Positions 43,170-52,589 of a DNA stretch of 64,000 bases are shown here, piece after piece; positions within the stretch are counted from its first letter, which is position 1; the number at the start of each line of letters is the position of its first letter. Below the pieces are notes generated by a model. The model was not told the DNA's origin and made no database searches. It worked only from the letters and a program-made list of their open reading frames with translations. The DNA is taken from positions 1 to 64,000 of the forward strand of contig JAZDMB010000012.1 in assembly GCA_043801445.1 (NCBI GenBank), written 5' to 3'. The stretch comes from JAZDFP01 sp043801445 (GTDB taxonomy: Bacteria > Planctomycetota > MHYJ01 > JACQXL01). A program made the position numbers and the translations under genes.

Positions 43170-45755
43170 TTATCTAATCTTTTCCTCGAGAATTTTCACA
43201 CTTTTAACAGCTAATTCCCATTGTTTACTTAGATGTGCATAGCCAAATATGCCTATAAGATACGTAGTATCTTTGGTATTTCCGAACAAATTACCCTTAA
43301 TTGGAATCGTTCCACAAAGGACATCATCTATGAAACAACGAAATTCCGTTAGACGTTCCTTCGATACACCCAGTTCCAGTGTTATTTTAAAATCTTCTGC
43401 AGGGGTAATCTGTTTCTGAAAAGATAACCATTCGACTGGCGGTGCATCTGGTTTATCAGAAAATCCATAAACAAATTGTTGCTTGTTACGAGCAATAAAA
43501 AAAGAATTGTCTTTTGATGAATTAGAGAGATGAATTCCACCAATAGTATCACTTGCCAAATCAATCTTTATTCTTGCTTCCAATTTAATAAAAGATACTT
43601 TGGAAACTGTTTTTTCAATAACAGTTAATCCTGTTTCGTTCAATGATTGAACGCCTTTAAATAAACACTGTTTATTAATAATGGCAATTTCAACACCATA
43701 TTTTTCCGTTTCAGTCCAACCGCGCCCAAGAACATTGCTGTCAATTCTTTCAAAATTATCCAACCAAATAGACTGATTAGAAGCTCGGCTAATACTTTCT
43801 AAACTATCACGCGCATAAGCATTAGCATTCGATTTATCTATAGAAATAGACTCTTCTAATCTTTTTATGGCTGGTTCCACATTAAGTTCAGTATAATCAA
43901 TATAAGCCAATAAATTAAGGGAAGGAGCATAATTCTTAAGGCGATTATTTTCAGTTAATATTTTCCTTGCTTGTTTTATATCACCATTCCCCACAAAAGT
44001 AAGAGCCAAATTAAAATCATCCATCCCACTTATCAGATTAGAAGGCATCTGATTTAAGTAGGCTTTATAATACTGAATAGCCTGTTTATAATCTTTTTGA
44101 TAAAGTGAAATCATCGACAGATAGTAAAGTGTTTCGGTAAATGATGGTAAATTTGTCAGACACCATGTAAAGTTTTGCTGGGCATCTTGAAAATTCTGCT
44201 GACTAAAATATAATTGCCCCATCACATAATGAGCAGCAAAACTATCCGGCATCATCTTAAGTGCGGAATTAAATAAAACCAATGCTTCATCTGTCTTATT
44301 ATTTATCCATTTAAGATAACCTAATCCAATAAAAGATACTTCATCAGTAGGATTCAGGTTGCCATATCCATTAAATAGCATCTCAGCCTCAGGATAAAGA
44401 TTTGCTGCAATATAAAGAAAACCTAAATTATTCCATGCTGAAGTACAATCAGGCTTATTCGATATAGATTTAATGAAATACTGGCTGGCTTTAGAGTAAT
44501 CGGCATCTAGAACAAAAAGCATCCCCAAAATATTCATGGTATGAGCAGATATATCTGGCCGTTCCGCAATCTTTAAAAGAATCTCTCGCGCTTTACCTAA
44601 ATTACCCCGCTGATACTCCATTAATCCAAGTCCTTCAAAAACTTTTACTTCTGCCGGGCTAAGACCTTTTAATCGTTCATATATCTTTAATGCCGAATCG
44701 TAATCACGAGTCAAACAATATAGATTAGCTAAGTTAAACAATGCTTCAACATAATTGGAGTTGACGCCTACAGATTTTTCGTACGAATCTAAAGCTTCCC
44801 CGAATAATCTTAATGTTTCGTAAGCCTCACCTAATCTGAAATAAATTACTTCCTTATTAACCAGGTCTGATTGAAGTGCTTTTTGATAAAGAGCAAATCC
44901 ATTATCAAAGTCTTTTTTCTCAAGATAATAATCAGCAAGTTTAAGATAGAATTTAAGTTCATGATTATTAATTTTAATGGCATTTTGTAATGCCATAGCT
45001 GCCTTATCTTCTAACCCTTTTTCAAAACACCACGCTGACAATCTCCACCAAGAATGAGCATCATCAACAGAAATCTTTTTCAGTTCAATTTCGTATAATT
45101 CATCGTTAGTATAAGTACGTTTTATATCTGTTAGATTCTGTCTTTTGTAACTAGCAACAGTATTACGCCCAGCCGGAACAAACCATATCACATCGTTATC
45201 TTCACCTATATACTTACCTCTTACCTCTGTTCCATTTTGTAAAATAAGTACGTCTTCATCTATCAATGGTTCAGAAGTAGAAGTTTTCTTATCAGGAGAA
45301 GAATTCAGATTTCGATTCGTTTCAGCAATAAGTGTCTTCAGTGTTTCGGCAGTTGGCAAAGAACTTATAGCAGGTGAACTAAGCTTTATAGAATTATCAT
45401 AAGAGTAATTTTTACCAGTTTGTACTTTTAAATTACCTTTATCACTATAACAACTATCAGGAAAAGGTTTAAATCCGACCAAAGTAAATTGTCTCTGTAT
45501 TGGTTCAGGCAAGGAAAGATCAATGAAATTTCCGCCTTTTTGAGTTTGAGAAACAAATGGGTTCCTACCAGTGTTCAGTCGAACAGCAGAAGAAATAGAT
45601 TCTTTAGGCGGCATGCCATAATAGGTTCGTGGTTTCTGATTTAATATCCATTCTTCTGATGTTTCATTTTTCTCGAAAACTAACATCCATAAAATCAGCC
45701 CTAAAAATATGATGGCTATGATAATAATAAATTTTTCTTTAGTTAACCCAAACAT
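43170..45755 (-). CDS. Membrane-anchored TPR protein with C-terminal beta-sandwich, in the PilP position
   Basis: About 861 aa from the ATG at 45753-45755, preceded by a G-run. The N-terminal anchor (about 7-27) is followed by a short proline-rich stretch containing NTGRNPFVSQ and LSLPEPIQRQF; an RNPF motif after an anchor is reminiscent of PilP-type pilotins, though that is weak. About 12 TPR-like repeats run from residue 240 to 620 (EALFNLANLYCLTRDYDSALKIYERL; AWNNLGFLYIAANLYPEAE). The last 190 residues look like a jelly-roll (ARIKIDLASDTIGGIHLSNSS). It is the last gene of a minus-strand operon with PilO- and PilM-PilN-like genes, so it may act at the same envelope complex. Function unknown. 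Confidence 0.75.
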   Translation of the reverse strand: MFGLTKEKFIIIIAIIFLGLILWMLVFEKNETSEEWILNQKPRTYYGMPPKESISSAVRLNTGRNPFVSQTQKGGNFIDLSLPEPIQRQFTLVGFKPFPDSCYSDKGNLKVQTGKNYSYDNSIKLSSPAISSLPTAETLKTLIAETNRNLNSSPDKKTSTSEPLIDEDVLILQNGTEVRGKYIGEDNDVIWFVPAGRNTVASYKRQNLTDIKRTYTNDELYEIELKKISVDDAHSWWRLSAWCFEKGLEDKAAMALQNAIKINNHELKFYLKLADYYLEKKDFDNGFALYQKALQSDLVNKEVIYFRLGEAYETLRLFGEALDSYEKSVGVNSNYVEALFNLANLYCLTRDYDSALKIYERLKGLSPAEVKVFEGLGLMEYQRGNLGKAREILLKIAERPDISAHTMNILGMLFVLDADYSKASQYFIKSISNKPDCTSAWNNLGFLYIAANLYPEAEMLFNGYGNLNPTDEVSFIGLGYLKWINNKTDEALVLFNSALKMMPDSFAAHYVMGQLYFSQQNFQDAQQNFTWCLTNLPSFTETLYYLSMISLYQKDYKQAIQYYKAYLNQMPSNLISGMDDFNLALTFVGNGDIKQARKILTENNRLKNYAPSLNLLAYIDYTELNVEPAIKRLEESISIDKSNANAYARDSLESISRASNQSIWLDNFERIDSNVLGRGWTETEKYGVEIAIINKQCLFKGVQSLNETGLTVIEKTVSKVSFIKLEARIKIDLASDTIGGIHLSNSSKDNSFFIARNKQQFVYGFSDKPDAPPVEWLSFQKQITPAEDFKITLELGVSKERLTEFRCFIDDVLCGTIPIKGNLFGNTKDTTYLIGIFGYAHLSKQWELAVKSVKILEEKIR

Positions 45756-45765
45756 AATCCCCCCC

Positions 45766-46557
45766 CTATTTAGCAGGTACATCTGCTAATTTAACACCAG
45801 CAATAATTAAAGTAGCCGTAATGTTATCCGAATCAGGATTTGCATTTTCTATAATTGCTTTCTCTAAAGCAATGAATCTTTCAGCATTTCGAAGCAGATT
45901 AATAAATTTCATTATCGAATCGAAACTCCCATTTATTTTGATGAAAACTAAATTTTTAGTGCCTAAGTTAGTCTTGATTACTGTTTCTTTGATATCCTTG
46001 AACTCCTTAAAATCGCTTTCGGTAGCACCAAAAGATATTACTTTTTGACAATTACACTCCATCGCTAAATTTACTAATTGTTCAATCATGTCCAATTTTT
46101 CATAGTATAAAGAAATCTTATCAGAAGATGCATTAGTTAGTGGAAACTCAAATTTAGAAGGTATCGGAATACCTTTTTGCGCGGCTTTTTTTTCCATCCG
46201 CTTCTGAGCCTCTTTCACTAATGTTTGGAAATTTAAGATTAACTCACCTGGTTGTTTATTAATGTCCGGTAATTGATAACCGGCTAATGACTTGAATTTT
46301 ATTTTATTCTTCAATGTGGAATATCTACTTTCCATAAATTTCAATTCTTCTTCGGCATTCTGGATGCTCTTCTCGGCGATAAAATCTCCCTTTTTCACTT
46401 TATTCTCTATATCAAGACGAATCTTAGATTGTTCTTGCTTTAATCTAAGGATTTCCTGTTGATTTGGAATAATAAACAAATAATATCCACCAAGCACTAA
46501 AATTAAGGTGCCTATAATCAATAACACAAATTTCTTTTCTTTAATTAACCAATACAT
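45766..46557 (-). CDS. pilO: PilO/GspM-like inner-membrane protein
   Basis: 263 aa. One transmembrane segment near the N-terminus (KFVLLIIGTLILVLGGYYLF) is followed by a coiled coil (about 35-75, LRLKQEQSKIRLDIENKV) and a ferredoxin-like periplasmic domain with SFDSIMKFINLLRNAERFIALEKAIIENA, the PilO pattern. It would couple the inner-membrane ring to the PilM-PilN cytoplasmic part. The stop is only 11 nt from the TPR gene start. Confidence 0.8.
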   Translation of the reverse strand: MYWLIKEKKFVLLIIGTLILVLGGYYLFIIPNQQEILRLKQEQSKIRLDIENKVKKGDFIAEKSIQNAEEELKFMESRYSTLKNKIKFKSLAGYQLPDINKQPGELILNFQTLVKEAQKRMEKKAAQKGIPIPSKFEFPLTNASSDKISLYYEKLDMIEQLVNLAMECNCQKVISFGATESDFKEFKDIKETVIKTNLGTKNLVFIKINGSFDSIMKFINLLRNAERFIALEKAIIENANPDSDNITATLIIAGVKLADVPAK

Positions 46558-46559
46558 AA

Positions 46560-48248
46560 TTATTTAGTGTTTATAATTTTATCTTTTGTTCTGATGACTA
46601 TTTCAAATTCTTTTTTTCCTCGCGGTGTAGCTTTGGGAGTATCAAGTCTTTTCAGGGAAGCCTCAATCGACAAATAATCATTGTTTTGATTCAGCTCATC
46701 CACAAAACCTTTTAGTTTTTCCAAACTAGGAGGATTATCATCCTCCAGATATCCGTTAATCGAAATTTCCTTTAAGTCCTCCGAATCAACACCTTTTGGC
46801 GTTTGACGTAAATCACGTGTAAGAGTTAGTTGAGAAATCCATGCTTCAGAAGAAAGATATTGAGCTATTAATCTCACCGTCACGTCTAACAAATTTGTCG
46901 CCTGTGTAATATTACTCAGTTTTTGATAATTATTCTCTATTGACTTTTTACGGTCCTGCAATTCGCTGACACGCTTTAGCGTATTAATAAATTTTTGTTG
47001 CTCAGATTTCATACGCTTCATGTTTTCCGCTTCTTGACTGCTATAACCATAGATATTTACTATCCAAATAATCATCCCTACCAGTATCATAATTCCAGAT
47101 GCAATTAAGGGAATGGTAGCTTTATAAAAAGCTCTTTTCTTTTTCAGATGCGGTGGTAAAAAAGAAATATGTGTGTTTTTATCATGTGATGTCCCGCTTA
47201 ATGCTAATCCCAGTGCTACGGAAAAATCACAAGCAAACTCTGGAATTTTCTGCTTGGTTTCCGAAGAAACGCTATCCAATCTGATATTCTTAAAAGGCTC
47301 AAAAACTTCCACATGTTTATTCAACATTTCACCTAAATATCCGGCTAATCCCTTCAGTCTTGCACTACCACCGGAAATCAAGATACGATCAGGCGATAAT
47401 TTTTCTATTTTTAATTGTGCTAAAGCAAAAGATATAGCTGATTCTATAGCTGACTGAAATTGTCCGACACCGCTACGAAGTGCCTCTTGTAATAATTGGT
47501 CTTCGCCGGTTATTTTCGTCTCACGTGGTAAAATCTTAGCGTGACTTGTTTTTAATGATTCAGCCTGTTCTTGTGAAATACCAAGTCTATTATGAATAGC
47601 CTCTGTTAAATCCTGTCCCCCAACAGCAATATTGCGAGCAAAGATTAAGTTAGCACCTTGATGTATAACTATTTCCGTATTGACCAACCCAAAATCAGCT
47701 AATAATACCGTTTCTGTCGGCAGCACTATCTCATTTTTTCTCAAAGTATGAGATAACGCTATTGCATTTGGAGAGATATCCTCTACTCTAATACCGCATC
47801 TCGTTAGTCTTTTTATCTCCTCATCAATAAAAGTATTTTTAGCCATTCCAACCAATACAGGGATTTCCGGATAGCTTTTATCAGCAAGATTTAACTTGCA
47901 ATAATCAGAATAAAGATTTTCGCCGCTTTTCCCGCCAAGTTGCACCAATTCGTACCCTATCATTTTCTCGAAACGGATTGCCGATTGAATCGGCGGCATC
48001 TGAATAATCCGTAAGTTAATATCCTTTCCGGTCACCCCGATAATACATTCCGATGGAATTAATTTATTCTCGCTAAAAATGCGTTGGAACTGCACTCTTA
48101 GAATCTGATTCATTCTTGGACTATATTTAGCCTGAAGCGGTAGCATATTTCTTACTTTTGCAATACCAACCAGTTTGAAACCGCCCAATGACGATATTAT
48201 CTGGATAATTTTTATGTATGAATGACCTATATCAATACCAGTCCACAT
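46560..48248 (-). CDS. pilM: PilM-PilN fusion, pilus/secretion inner-membrane platform protein
   Basis: 562 aa. Residues 1-350 are the actin-like PilM domain (MWTGIDIGHSYIKIIQI, VLLADFGLVNTEIVIHQG, ILISGGSARLKGLAGYLGEM). A transmembrane helix (about 377-400, IPLIASGIMILVGMIIWIV) and a coiled coil plus small domain (400-562, ending in FEIVIRTKDKI) correspond to PilN. In most pilus loci these are two genes; here they are fused. Partner PilO-like gene directly follows after 2 nt. The presence of triple-FHA and TPR genes in the same operon is unusual for type IV pili or type II secretion, so the exact machine is not certain. Confidence 0.82.
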   Translation of the reverse strand: MWTGIDIGHSYIKIIQIISSLGGFKLVGIAKVRNMLPLQAKYSPRMNQILRVQFQRIFSENKLIPSECIIGVTGKDINLRIIQMPPIQSAIRFEKMIGYELVQLGGKSGENLYSDYCKLNLADKSYPEIPVLVGMAKNTFIDEEIKRLTRCGIRVEDISPNAIALSHTLRKNEIVLPTETVLLADFGLVNTEIVIHQGANLIFARNIAVGGQDLTEAIHNRLGISQEQAESLKTSHAKILPRETKITGEDQLLQEALRSGVGQFQSAIESAISFALAQLKIEKLSPDRILISGGSARLKGLAGYLGEMLNKHVEVFEPFKNIRLDSVSSETKQKIPEFACDFSVALGLALSGTSHDKNTHISFLPPHLKKKRAFYKATIPLIASGIMILVGMIIWIVNIYGYSSQEAENMKRMKSEQQKFINTLKRVSELQDRKKSIENNYQKLSNITQATNLLDVTVRLIAQYLSSEAWISQLTLTRDLRQTPKGVDSEDLKEISINGYLEDDNPPSLEKLKGFVDELNQNNDYLSIEASLKRLDTPKATPRGKKEFEIVIRTKDKIINTK

Positions 48249-48303
48249 AATCAGTTACCTCTTAAGTTTTTCAGAAGCCCTATTAATTTAATTCCCCTTA
48301 TTA

Positions 48304-51282
48304 TTATTTATTTTGAGAATTATCGCTTGGCAATTCCTTTTTTATTTTCTCTATATTTTGTTTAGCTTGTTGCGCAGCCGGAGTTTCCCCGTATTTCTGG
48401 ATTATTTGCTGATAAAGCCAAAGCGCCATATTTAATTGTTTCTCTTTCAAGTAGCCATCAGCAACTACCATCACTTTTTCGGATTTTTGTTTATCATCGG
48501 AAACCTTTGCCTGCTGGGTTTCCGTTTTTATCGTCTGGATAATATTCTTAGCGCGCTCGGAGTATTCAGTATCCTTATACAAATTGACAATACTCTGAAA
48601 CATTTTTAATGTCTTATCATATAAGGAAAAGTCTCTCATTATCCGTGCGGTTGACAATGAATCAAAAGCGTTTTGAACGCTTTCTTTAGCCTTATTTTCT
48701 AATGCATTTAATTTATCTTGAACTGCAGGAACATCATTAGGCTTTTTGTTCGACCCGGATGTAATCAAACGATATAATTTTATAGCTTCACCAAAGTTAT
48801 TATTTCTCTCTGCTTCCTCAGCTTTACTCAATATCCGCTCCCAATCAGTTTGACCTGGTATTGTTGATTGCAACCCAAATTCTATCTCAAAACTTAAAGG
48901 ATTCTTGGTCTTGGATGAAGGTAACGCCTTCTCGTCTTTAGGTGCCACTGCTGATGGTTGAAAAGAGTGAGCAAAATACAGCATATCTGAATCACGTGTA
49001 ATCACAATGTCTACCGGTTGTGAATATTTCAAGATAGCAATATTACTGATTAATCCGAGGTCCATTTCAGTTATCATTTTTTCACTAATCTTCTCATATA
49101 AAGATTTTTCTATGGTTTCTCCGGCAGTGTTTAATAATCTTACATATTTTACATCTCCTATTGGCAATGAACAAACCAAGGAAAAATGTTTAGCCATAAG
49201 GGAATTATAAAGATTAGAAGGGAAATTGTAATTTATCCCAAGTGCCGGACTGATATACGATTCCATTGAAATGTCCATTACATCCAAGGAACCCGGGTGA
49301 ACTATCTGGTTTGTAAGATTAATATTCTCATTTTGCGTATGGCTTACTATTTTCCCGAGACCATAAAAACTCTGGCGTGATTCTGTGTTCTCAGGCTTAA
49401 AAACCAATTCGCCTTTCAAGTGCATTAAACGCTCTGTATCCTGTAATCTCCAGATACCTGAAGGAGCAATCGTAAGTTTATATGATTGATTAGTTAAAGT
49501 TAACTTGTCTGTTATTATTTGAGGCAATACCCTATCCGAATAGATTTGTAATAATGAAATGTTATCGAAATAAACTTTGGCGTTTGCTCCTAAAACTACA
49601 CAAGAAACCCTGAGATATTCAGTCTCTAAGGTAGGTTTAGTATTTATCTTGCAATAACGCCACTCATTAGAACTCGATATAAAATCAGAGTAATCCTCCC
49701 TAATCACTTGATACTCATCATCAAGCCAGGTAATCTTATAGCCTGATAACGATTTCTTAAACTGGTCTGATTTTATCCATCCGCCAAAATTATATATTTC
49801 GCTAGGATTAGTTTTTGCTTTTGCCGGCACTCTGAAAATGGAATTATAGGTTAACTCGGTATAGAATTCCTTGCTATTATCCTTTTCTATCATAAGTGAA
49901 TGCTGGCCATCCTGATATTCCCTATCGGTAACGATTGCTTTAATAGTGCTATCTGAAAGAGGCTGCCAGCCATTGGGGAACATTGCCGGACGACTGAATT
50001 GTTCAAACGATGCCCCATCCGCAACAAGATTCACCTTTTGATTCATCCCTTCTTTCATCTTGATATAACCATACACCAATATTGCACCGCTTATCAATAT
50101 TATAATAGCGGCTTTTGATAATAACGCGAAAATATTTCTGTAAGGAGTACTGATAAATTCCTCAGCCGGTGATGATGCGTAAATTACCATCGGCTTTTCC
50201 TTAACCAATTCTTTCCCGAAGATTATTACGGCATCACCGATTTCTATCTCATCGCCGATTTCCAATTTCCTCTCTTTAATTCTGTTATCATGGAAATAGA
50301 TACCGTTATGGCTGTCTAAATCAACGATAACATAACCATCAGGAGTTTTTCTTATCTGGGCATGCGAACGCGAAACACCTTTATCGTCTAAAACCACCTC
50401 ATTTTTCTTGTCCCGCCCGATTGAAATGACATCCTTGTCCAATTGAAGTGTTTTGGTTGCATCACCTTCTTTTATAATTATTTGTGCCTCGGAAGTTGAA
50501 ACCGGTCTTTCTTCGAGTTTCTCTTTACCTTTCTCTTTCTCTAATTCTTTCCCAAAGATAATTGTCGCCTTACCGATTTTTATCTCATCGCCGATTTCCA
50601 ATTTTCTCTCTTTAATTCTGCTATCATGGAAATAGATACCGTTATGGCTATCCAAATCAACGATAACATAACCATCAGGAGTTTTTCTTATCTGGGCATG
50701 TACACGCGACACACCTTTATCCTCTAAAACAGCCTCGTTTTTGCTGCTCCGCCCGATGGATATGCTATCCTTATCCAATTTAATTGTTTTAGAAGAAGTG
50801 CCTTCTTTTATGATTATTTGTGCCACAGGACCAGGACCCGAAGATGGCTGTCCGTCACCACTCGGCTGTTCTTCGCCCTTACGGGACTGCTCCGCCGCCG
50901 CCTGTGGCGAGCCTAGCCCATCGGGGCTGGAAGATAGTCCGTCAGGAATGCCACTCTGCCGCTCCGGAACAGCGGAGGATGACTTTCCTTCGGCTGTCTC
51001 CGAGCCTTTCTCAAAGATAATTGTCGCCTTACCGATTTTTATTTCATCGCCGGCTTCTAATTTCCTTTCCTTAATCTTGTTATCATGAAAATAGATGCCA
51101 TCAGGACTATCCAAATCAACGATAACGTAACCATCAATAGTTTTTATTATCCGGGCGTGGACATCCGAAACACCGCTATCTCCCAAAACCACTTCATTTT
51201 TGCTGTCTCGCCCGATTGAAATGACATCCTTATCCAGTTGAAGTGTTTTGGTTGCGTCACCTTCTTTTATAATTATCTGTGC
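48304..51282 (-). CDS. Triple-FHA membrane protein with carbohydrate-binding-like and TPR regions
   Basis: About 992 aa from the ATG at 51280-51282; no clear ribosome-binding site. Three FHA domains (about 1-95, 152-245 and 265-360) are close to identical, each with SIGR, SRxHAQI and DLDSHNGIYF motifs that bind phospho-threonine peptides. A transmembrane helix (about 388-410) follows, then a beta-rich domain like carbohydrate-binding modules (IYNFGGWIKSDQF; AKVYFDNISLLQI), and TPR-like helices at the end. The topology puts FHA inside and the sugar-binding-like part outside. The linker between FHA 1 and 2 (residues about 98-150) is G+C-rich and Pro/Ser/Gly-rich, unlike its surroundings. It probably links a Ser/Thr kinase signal to the pilus-like machinery. 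That is inference. Confidence 0.82.
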   Translation of the reverse strand, partial: AQIIIKEGDATKTLQLDKDVISIGRDSKNEVVLGDSGVSDVHARIIKTIDGYVIVDLDSPDGIYFHDNKIKERKLEAGDEIKIGKATIIFEKGSETAEGKSSSAVPERQSGIPDGLSSSPDGLGSPQAAAEQSRKGEEQPSGDGQPSSGPGPVAQIIIKEGTSSKTIKLDKDSISIGRSSKNEAVLEDKGVSRVHAQIRKTPDGYVIVDLDSHNGIYFHDSRIKERKLEIGDEIKIGKATIIFGKELEKEKGKEKLEERPVSTSEAQIIIKEGDATKTLQLDKDVISIGRDKKNEVVLDDKGVSRSHAQIRKTPDGYVIVDLDSHNGIYFHDNRIKERKLEIGDEIEIGDAVIIFGKELVKEKPMVIYASSPAEEFISTPYRNIFALLSKAAIIILISGAILVYGYIKMKEGMNQKVNLVADGASFEQFSRPAMFPNGWQPLSDSTIKAIVTDREYQDGQHSLMIEKDNSKEFYTELTYNSIFRVPAKAKTNPSEIYNFGGWIKSDQFKKSLSGYKITWLDDEYQVIREDYSDFISSSNEWRYCKINTKPTLETEYLRVSCVVLGANAKVYFDNISLLQIYSDRVLPQIITDKLTLTNQSYKLTIAPSGIWRLQDTERLMHLKGELVFKPENTESRQSFYGLGKIVSHTQNENINLTNQIVHPGSLDVMDISMESYISPALGINYNFPSNLYNSLMAKHFSLVCSLPIGDVKYVRLLNTAGETIEKSLYEKISEKMITEMDLGLISNIAILKYSQPVDIVITRDSDMLYFAHSFQPSAVAPKDEKALPSSKTKNPLSFEIEFGLQSTIPGQTDWERILSKAEEAERNNNFGEAIKLYRLITSGSNKKPNDVPAVQDKLNALENKAKESVQNAFDSLSTARIMRDFSLYDKTLKMFQSIVNLYKDTEYSERAKNIIQTIKTETQQAKVSDDKQKSEKVMVVADGYLKEKQLNMALWLYQQIIQKYGETPAAQQAKQNIEKIKKELPSDNSQNK
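50215..51282. repeat. Three near-identical FHA-coding segments (internal triplication)
   Basis: The three FHA-coding segments (about 50215-50490, 50545-50825 and 51010-51282) share long identical stretches such as ttatcatggaaatagatacc, suggesting recent duplication or gene conversion. The 2nd and 3rd are most alike. The G+C-rich spacer lies at about 50828-51000. Confidence 0.8.
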
Positions 51283-51474
51283 CATAAAAAATAATTGCAA
51301 TTACCCTATTCTTTGTCCACTTGTTCTAAGGATATAATAGCTTTTATTGTATGATTTATATTTATTTTGCCAAGAAAAACATTATTTTTTATATTATTAT
51401 ATTCTTGAAAACACTGCCTGATTTTTATATACTTCTATGAATATTTATTAACCAAGTAATGAAAGGAGTTAGTT

Positions 51475-52479
51475 ATGACAGGAAAAAACATAGTCAAAAT
51501 CGGCGCAATCTTAATGGTCGCACTTATGTTAAATATCTCTCAACTAACTTATAGCAAGGAGGAAAAACAAATGCCTAACCCACCGCTCAAACTGACTATA
51601 TCTTCTCCTCAAACAGAAGTGGTTATCGGCGATTGGATTCAGATTGACTTAACACTTGCCAATACGACCGATATGGATATGAGGGTGGTAAAACCGGTTA
51701 TTGATATTGATTCTATTTCATTCCAAATAAAAAATACTCCCCTATCGGATAAAGAAAAAGCTTGGAGTTTTATTTATTCCACCATTACGCCATCGGTTTA
51801 TGAGCATAAAAAGGATACTATGGAGAAAATCACCATTGCAACTAAATCGGAATTCAAAACCAAGTTTAATATACCGGCTTTAGTCCTTGCCTCATGGCAG
51901 ATTAAGGCTTCTTATCAGGGTGGCTCAGGAATAGTTTCATCCGAACTATTGGATTTCAAAATCATACCGCCTAAATCGGAAAAAGCCGATGAGGTTATTA
52001 ATGACGGAGAATTAACCGCAACTATAGAAACATCAAAAGGCACAATGTCCTGCAGATTCTTCTTTAATGCCGCGCCCAATACTATGCTTAATTTCGTAAA
52101 ATCAGCCAAAGATGGATTTTACAATAATCTTATCTTCCACAGGATTATTAAAGGGTTTATGATTCAGGGCGGATGCCCTCAAGGAACCGGAACGGGCGGA
52201 CCGGGTTATTCCATTAAAGCTGAATTTAATAAGAATAAGCATCTGAAGGGAATCCTATCTATGGCGCGAAGTACCAGCAATGACAGCGCCGGCAGCCAAT
52301 TCTTCATCTGTTTAGCGCCCGCACCATCATTAGATAATCAATACACTGCCTTTGGAGAACTATTGGAAGGTAAAGATGTTTTAGATGCTATCGGCTCTGT
52401 GAAAACCGGAGCCAGCGACAGACCTGTAGAAAATGTTACAATAAAAAAGATATCCGTCGGCTTTAAAGCAAAGAAGTAA
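51475..52479 (+). CDS. Secreted peptidyl-prolyl cis-trans isomerase (cyclophilin)
   Basis: 334 aa. An N-terminal signal segment (about 5-22) is followed by an Ig-like beta region (about 33-165), then the cyclophilin domain (from about 180) with FHRIIKGFMIQGGCPQGTG, LSMARSTSNDSAGSQFFI, and YTAFGELLEGKDVLDAIG. The catalytic Arg and the GSQFFI block are intact. Located in the envelope by its signal; it would assist folding of exported proteins. Confidence 0.9.
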   Translation: MTGKNIVKIGAILMVALMLNISQLTYSKEEKQMPNPPLKLTISSPQTEVVIGDWIQIDLTLANTTDMDMRVVKPVIDIDSISFQIKNTPLSDKEKAWSFIYSTITPSVYEHKKDTMEKITIATKSEFKTKFNIPALVLASWQIKASYQGGSGIVSSELLDFKIIPPKSEKADEVINDGELTATIETSKGTMSCRFFFNAAPNTMLNFVKSAKDGFYNNLIFHRIIKGFMIQGGCPQGTGTGGPGYSIKAEFNKNKHLKGILSMARSTSNDSAGSQFFICLAPAPSLDNQYTAFGELLEGKDVLDAIGSVKTGASDRPVENVTIKKISVGFKAKK

Positions 52480-52572
52480 AACACGAATGGCACGAATGCG
52501 ACGAATAGCACGAATATTAAAATATAATCTCTTATTCGTGAGATTCGTTTTATTCGTGTGATTCGTGTTCTT
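52480..52572. repeat. Long inverted repeat of ACACGAAT units (second copy)
   Basis: Left arm aacacgaatggcacgaatgc, then two more CGAAT units. The right arm's reverse complement gives aacacgaat, cacacgaat, aaaacgaat, ctcacgaat. Same architecture as 1857-1958 in carA-carB. Confidence 0.85.
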
Positions 52573-52589
52573 ATGGAGCATTCCCCAAG

